Assembly (NCBI GenBank): GCA_034421295.1
Contig: DAOUKM010000003.1
Location: 1 to 64,000, forward strand
DNA: 64,000 bases
DNA from: CAUZIR01 sp034421295
GTDB taxonomy: Bacteria; Chloroflexota; Dehalococcoidia; Lucifugimonadales; UBA2962
Direction: 5' to 3'
Shown here: one piece after another, positions 60,364 through 64,000 of the stretch
Layout: every line of letters begins with the position of its first letter
Position numbering within the stretch: the stretch's first letter is position 1
Program-made: the position numbers and the translations under genes
Notes under the pieces: model-generated
Seen by the model: only the letters and a program-made list of their open reading frames with translations
The model's database searches: none
What the model was told of the DNA's origin: nothing

Positions 60364-61548
60364 GTGGTCATGTCCGCAGACGTAGTCGTCATAGGGGGCG
60401 GCGTAAACGGGACCAGCATCGCCATGCACCTGGCGCTGATGGGAGCCGGAAAGGTCCTTGTGGTCGAGAGGGGGCACCTTGCCGGGGGCGCGAGCGGGCG
60501 GTCGGGCGCGATGGTCCGCGAGCACTACATGCACCCGGTGCTGGTAAGGATGGCGATGGAGGCCAGCGAGGTGTTCCACAATTTCGGCGACGCCGTGGGT
60601 GGCGATGCGCGCTTCGTTCAGACCGGGCGGCTCCTGCTGTTCGCTGAGCGCGACGCCGAGACGGTGCGGGCGAATGTCGCGATGAACCGTGCGCTCGGCG
60701 TCGAGATCAGCACGCTTACGCCTCCCGAGATCTCCGAGATCATCCCGCAGGCATCCACCGACGGCGTAGCCCTCGCGGTGTATGAGCCTAACTCCGGTCA
60801 CGCAGACCCGGTGGCAACGACCTACGCGTACGCAGAGCGCGCGCGGGCCCACGGGGCAAGGGTGCTGACCGGGTGTGATGTCACGGGCATAAGGATCTCC
60901 GGCGGGCGCGTGGCCGGGGTGGAGACGCGGGACGGGCTGATAGAGACCGACGCCGTCGTGGCAGCGACCGGGCCCTGGGTCAACGCGCTGGCCGAACCCA
61001 TTGGAGAGCCGCTCCCTGTTACGCCCCTGAGGGTGCAGATGCTGCACATGAGGCGCCCGCCGGCTCTCCAGTCGCTTACGACCGCCGTGGCCGACGGCCT
61101 CACCGGCGGATATATCCGGGCCGGTGAGGGGTTTAACACCCTGGTCGGCGGGGAGGCGCCCGGAGACTTCAGCGAGGTCTCGGACCCGGATGACTTCGAC
61201 ATGACGGCCGACCATGAGACCGCCTCGCGGTTCTGGGGCAGGGCGAAGCTGAGATTCCCGGACTTTGCGGCGGCAACCCCCCTGGGGGGATACGCCGCGC
61301 TCTACGACATGACCCCGGACGGCAATCCGGTGCTGGACGCGTCGGCGGTGGTCCGGGGCCTGTACTGGGCGGTCGGGTTCAGCGGGCACGGCTTTAAGCT
61401 CTCGCCCGTGGTCGGGCGCATGGTGGCAGAGCTCGTGCTTTACGGAGAGAGCAGGGGACACCCGATCAGCCCCTTCCGCTTGGGCCGTTTCGCCGAAGGC
61501 GATCCCCTTGAGGCAGAACACCCCTACGAGGGATGGATGCATCCCTGA
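60364..61548 (+). CDS. FAD-dependent oxidoreductase (DAO/sarcosine-oxidase-beta type)
   Basis: A flavin amine oxidase-like enzyme of 394 residues: dinucleotide motif VVVIGGGVNGTSIAMHLA, flavin loop GGASGRSGAMVREHY, and C-terminal LYDMTPDGNPVLD followed by WAVGFSGHGFKLSPV. It is of the type that oxidises N-methyl amino acids or glycine-like substrates. GTG 60364 and ATG 60370 are both possible starts. It lies 6 bases after the SIMPL gene and converges with the dehydrogenase gene. Confidence 0.88.
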   Translation: MVMSADVVVIGGGVNGTSIAMHLALMGAGKVLVVERGHLAGGASGRSGAMVREHYMHPVLVRMAMEASEVFHNFGDAVGGDARFVQTGRLLLFAERDAETVRANVAMNRALGVEISTLTPPEISEIIPQASTDGVALAVYEPNSGHADPVATTYAYAERARAHGARVLTGCDVTGIRISGGRVAGVETRDGLIETDAVVAATGPWVNALAEPIGEPLPVTPLRVQMLHMRRPPALQSLTTAVADGLTGGYIRAGEGFNTLVGGEAPGDFSEVSDPDDFDMTADHETASRFWGRAKLRFPDFAAATPLGGYAALYDMTPDGNPVLDASAVVRGLYWAVGFSGHGFKLSPVVGRMVAELVLYGESRGHPISPFRLGRFAEGDPLEAEHPYEGWMHP

Positions 61549-61568
61549 CGGTGCGTCCCGACCGCGGT

Positions 61569-62477
61569 CTACCTGTCCGTTGGGTCGAGGCGGAGCCTGA
61601 CGCCGGCGCGCTCTTCCTGGAGCACCGAGGCGATGGTGCGGTCCCTCTCCCCCCAGCCCCTGTCCATCGCCTCGGAAAGCTCAGCCGCGCACAGCTCGAC
61701 GATCCTGGTTGGCACCCCGTGCTCTGAGGCCAGGGCTGCGGCCAGCCCGTAATCCTTTAGCGCGAGGCTGAGCGCGAACCTGGGGGAAAAGTCGCCCCGA
61801 AACAGGGTGGCCGGCATCCGCTCGTTGAACATGGCGTTTGCTCCCACGACGCATCCGCTTCGGAAGGCCTCGATCAGCCGGGGAAGCTCGACCCCGGCCT
61901 TGGCCCCGAGGGTCAGGCACTCGGTCACCAGCAGGTCGATGCTCATGGCAAGGGCATTGTGGGCTATCTTCGTCGCGGCCCCGGTGCCCGGCCCGCCGGT
62001 CCACACGATGCTCGCCGAGTAGGCCTCTAGGACGGGACGGGCACGATCTAGGACCTGCTCGTTTCCCCCTGCGAACAGCGTTAGGCTGCCGGCCAGCGCC
62101 CCCTCCCTGCCTCCGTCCATCGGTGCGTCGAGCATCTGTATTTTCCGCTCGCCGAGGGCGGCCCCGACCAGGCGCACTACGTGCGGGGAGTTGGTCGTGT
62201 GGTCGATGTAGATCGCTCCGGGCCGCGCACCCTCGACGATCCCGCCCGGCCCGAGCGCCGCCTCCTCCATCTCCGCCGGACCCGGAACGCACGTGGCCAC
62301 CACGTCGCACTGCTCTGCCACGCGCGCCGGCGACTCCGCCCACACCGCGCCCCTGTCCAACAGAGCGGCGGCGGCCTGCCTGCGAAGGTCGAATACCACC
62401 AGCCGGTACCCGGCCTCGAGCAGCCAGCCGCACATTGGGGCGCCCATGTTCCCGAGGCCGATGAACCCTACTCTCAA
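61569..62477 (-). CDS. 3-hydroxyisobutyrate dehydrogenase-family oxidoreductase
   Basis: An NAD(P)-dependent beta-hydroxyacid dehydrogenase of 302 residues. The N-terminal motif VGFIGLGNMGAPMCGW, the DAPMDGGREGA sequence, and the catalytic lysine in GAATKIAHNAL define the family. It reduces or oxidises small beta-hydroxyacids (for example tartronate semialdehyde or 3-hydroxyisobutyrate). Confidence 0.88.
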   Translation of the reverse strand: MRVGFIGLGNMGAPMCGWLLEAGYRLVVFDLRRQAAAALLDRGAVWAESPARVAEQCDVVATCVPGPAEMEEAALGPGGIVEGARPGAIYIDHTTNSPHVVRLVGAALGERKIQMLDAPMDGGREGALAGSLTLFAGGNEQVLDRARPVLEAYSASIVWTGGPGTGAATKIAHNALAMSIDLLVTECLTLGAKAGVELPRLIEAFRSGCVVGANAMFNERMPATLFRGDFSPRFALSLALKDYGLAAALASEHGVPTRIVELCAAELSEAMDRGWGERDRTIASVLQEERAGVRLRLDPTDR

Positions 62478-62558
62478 CAGGCGCCTCGCCAGTTCATCTG
62501 CAGGCCCGGCGGGAGCCGGACCGCGGCGGCGGAGTTGGCCCGGGGCCTCAGGCCGCCG

Positions 62559-63584
62559 CTAGCTCCACCGGTAGACCTGGACCCTGTGGCGGTTGCTCTC
62601 GGTGACGTACAGCCTCCCGTCCTGGTCTACCCTGACCGAGACGGGCGCCCAGAAGAGCTTTTCTATGTGGGAAGACTCCTCGTGCGGATCGCCACCGAAC
62701 TGCGCGGCGTCGGGTTCCAGGTCGGCCGAGGCCCGCGCCTCTGCCTCCTCGACGTTGGCGCCCAGGAACTCGTTTGCCCACGGGGACAGGGTTGCACTGC
62801 CCCTCAGCTTGGCCACGAATCCGCCCCCGGGATCGAACACCTGGACCCGCTCGTTGCCCCAGTCGGCCACGTGTACGTAGCCTTCGCCGTCGACCGCAAC
62901 GTCGGCCGGCCTGCGCAGCTCGCCGTCGCCGCTGCCGGGACGACCGTAGGTGGCCACGTGATCCCCATCGGCCGTAAATCGCTGGACCCGGTCGTTGCCC
63001 CAGTCCGCCACGTAGACCTCGCCCCGTTCATCAACGGTCAGTCCCCACGGAAGGTTGAGCTGCCCGTCTTCCGACCCCGCAGAGCCGAAGCCGGACAGAT
63101 ACTGTCCGTCGCGGGTGAACTTCTGAATCCGCTGGTTGCGGTGGTCCGCGACGTACAGGATGTCGTCGCTGTCAAAGGCGAGGCCCGACGGGCTGTCGAG
63201 CTGTCCCGGGCCGGTCCCGTGGACTCCCCAGTCGGCCACGAAGTCGCCGTCGGGCTCGAAGACCACGATCCGGTGGGTGTACTCGTCCGCGACGTAGACC
63301 CTGCCGGTGCTGTCTATGGCAAGGGAGGTGGGCGAGGTGAACTGGCCGTCGCCGTCCCCTATGCCGCCAAAGGTGCCGAAGAACTCGCTCTCAAGGTCGT
63401 AGACGGTGATCCTGACGGTCCTTCCGTCTATGTCGATGCCCCGGCTGACGGTAAAGATGCGCCCGTCCCTTCCCAGGGCCGTGTCGGACGGGAAGAAGAA
63501 CCCGCGGCCCTCCATGGTGGCAAGGCCGATCGTGCGGTCGTAGTCCAGAGACCGGGGTCGGGAGGTTGCGTCCGCCTGATCCAT
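62559..63584 (-). CDS. NHL-repeat beta-propeller protein
   Basis: The 341-residue protein consists of about six NHL repeats of the pattern F-G-x-x-G-x-x-D-G-Q-(F/L)-x-x-P-x-(G/S)-L-A-x-D, ending in x-V-Y-V-A-D-x-x-N-x-R-(V/I)-Q. They are seen at PTSLAIDSTGRVYVADEYTH, PSGLAFDSDDILYVADHRNQ and PWGLTVDERGEVYVADWGND. It forms a six-bladed propeller used for binding or as a lyase scaffold. No signal peptide is seen. ATG 63584 is chosen by position before the first repeat. Confidence 0.85.
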   Translation of the reverse strand: MDQADATSRPRSLDYDRTIGLATMEGRGFFFPSDTALGRDGRIFTVSRGIDIDGRTVRITVYDLESEFFGTFGGIGDGDGQFTSPTSLAIDSTGRVYVADEYTHRIVVFEPDGDFVADWGVHGTGPGQLDSPSGLAFDSDDILYVADHRNQRIQKFTRDGQYLSGFGSAGSEDGQLNLPWGLTVDERGEVYVADWGNDRVQRFTADGDHVATYGRPGSGDGELRRPADVAVDGEGYVHVADWGNERVQVFDPGGGFVAKLRGSATLSPWANEFLGANVEEAEARASADLEPDAAQFGGDPHEESSHIEKLFWAPVSVRVDQDGRLYVTESNRHRVQVYRWS

Positions 63585-63606
63585 CGCCGTTCGTTTTCGG
63601 TCTGGC

Positions 63607-64000
63607 CTACGCCCGCTGGAACTCCGGCGAGGTCGCCACGACCTTGAAGACATCGGCAACCCGCTGGCGAATCTCGTCTCCAGGGGCGGCGAGCCCGCCC
63701 TTCTTTTCTACGAAGGCAACCAGCGCAGAGCGCGTCGGCTCCGACAGCGAGATGGCCCCGAGCTGATCGAGGCACGCGTCGACAAGATCGCCTGCGGACT
63801 CGACCTCGTAGCCGTTGTCGGTGATCCTCTCGACCATGCCCGCAACGCCCGGGTTGTCCCGGTTTCCGAGCTGCTCTGCGGCGAAGTTGAGGCGTTCTAC
63901 CAGCGTGCCGGTATCGATCCACTCGAGGCCCTGGTGCCAGCCCTCGACCGTCGGGGGGTTCAGGAGCTCCTGGCCCATGTAGCGCATCTGTGAATTGCGG
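63607..64000 (-). CDS. DUF1800 protein, C-terminal part cut by window edge
   Basis: About 131 residues of the C-terminal part are visible: RYMGQELLNPPTVEGW, then WIDTGTLVERLNFAAEQLG and a final FKVVATSPEFQRA. This is the end of DUF1800, a large secreted-protein family often paired with a DUF1501 gene. The 5' part lies beyond position 64000. The first ATG inside (63987) is not the real start. Confidence 0.75.
   Translation of the reverse strand, partial: RNSQMRYMGQELLNPPTVEGWHQGLEWIDTGTLVERLNFAAEQLGNRDNPGVAGMVERITDNGYEVESAGDLVDACLDQLGAISLSEPTRSALVAFVEKKGGLAAPGDEIRQRVADVFKVVATSPEFQRA

Overview
The window is GC-rich and densely coded, and reads as one chromosomal segment of a Chloroflexota bacterium, probably Dehalococcoidia or SAR202-like. 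That assignment is inferred from gene content and style: a caa3-type oxidase operon, a long-form ribosome hibernation factor, PdxST, an R3H/AAA ATPase, DUF503, DUF1538 and GYD proteins, DsbA- and SelW-type selenoproteins, and frequent TTG/GTG starts. No rRNA, CRISPR array, intact insertion sequence or integrase is visible. Layout: 1-3067 is accessory sequence, with four tiny helix-turn-helix proteins (two of them tandem paralogues), a membrane-anchored unknown protein and non-coding sequence, ending at a tRNA-Lys(CTT). 3396-11368 is a complete aerobic terminal oxidase locus: ctaA and ctaB make heme A, ctaC-ctaF are the oxidase subunits, and CtaG and Sco mature the copper centres. 11361-17230 carries thrS and infC-rpmI-rplT on the minus strand. 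These genes are normally adjacent, but here a piece of about 3 kb splits them, carrying a Panacea-type toxin-antitoxin pair and a winged-helix-like protein. thrS has a terminator/antiterminator-like leader; infC has its own promoter and apparently starts at AUA. 17452-28346 holds metabolic and housekeeping genes: an amidohydrolase, dehydrogenases, rnc, glyA, hpf, a glycosyltransferase and a DUF502 protein. Two genes here are read through an in-frame UGA: a SelW/Rdx protein and a DsbA/FrnE-like protein. Each has a hairpin loop 21 nt past the UGA. 28639-30913 is a four-gene operon (DUF1538, DUF1538, PII-like, CBS) that looks like a regulated ion antiporter. Its 5' leader has a 104-nt element closed by a perfect 8-bp stem, followed at once by a hairpin that masks the start codon. 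31049-33536 is sparse and partly decayed: an orphan antitoxin, an oxidoreductase remnant, a GYD gene and one copy of a diverged repeat. 33537-48801 is mostly minus-strand housekeeping operons: pdxS-pdxT-GNAT-R3H ATPase-tmk-PPOX; LOG-like protein-eno-gap; and ybeY-dnaX-ybaB-recR-recO. 49046-49542 is a RelE-like toxin and its antitoxin. 49833-53589 is hflK-hflC downstream of a predicted membrane-anchored HExxH metallopeptidase, and HflC carries an extra C-terminal domain. 53669-64000 has oxidoreductases, DUF503, an MrfA-like helicase, tRNA-Pro(GGG), an E1-beta subunit, a SIMPL lipoprotein, an NHL propeller and the end of a DUF1800 protein cut by the window edge. Points most worth a second look: the two selenoproteins, the riboswitch-like DUF1538 leader, the AUA/AUC starts (infC, a FemAB/GNAT gene, ybeY), the island splitting thrS from infC, the HflC fusion with its neighbouring metallopeptidase, and the tandem mini-HTH genes.
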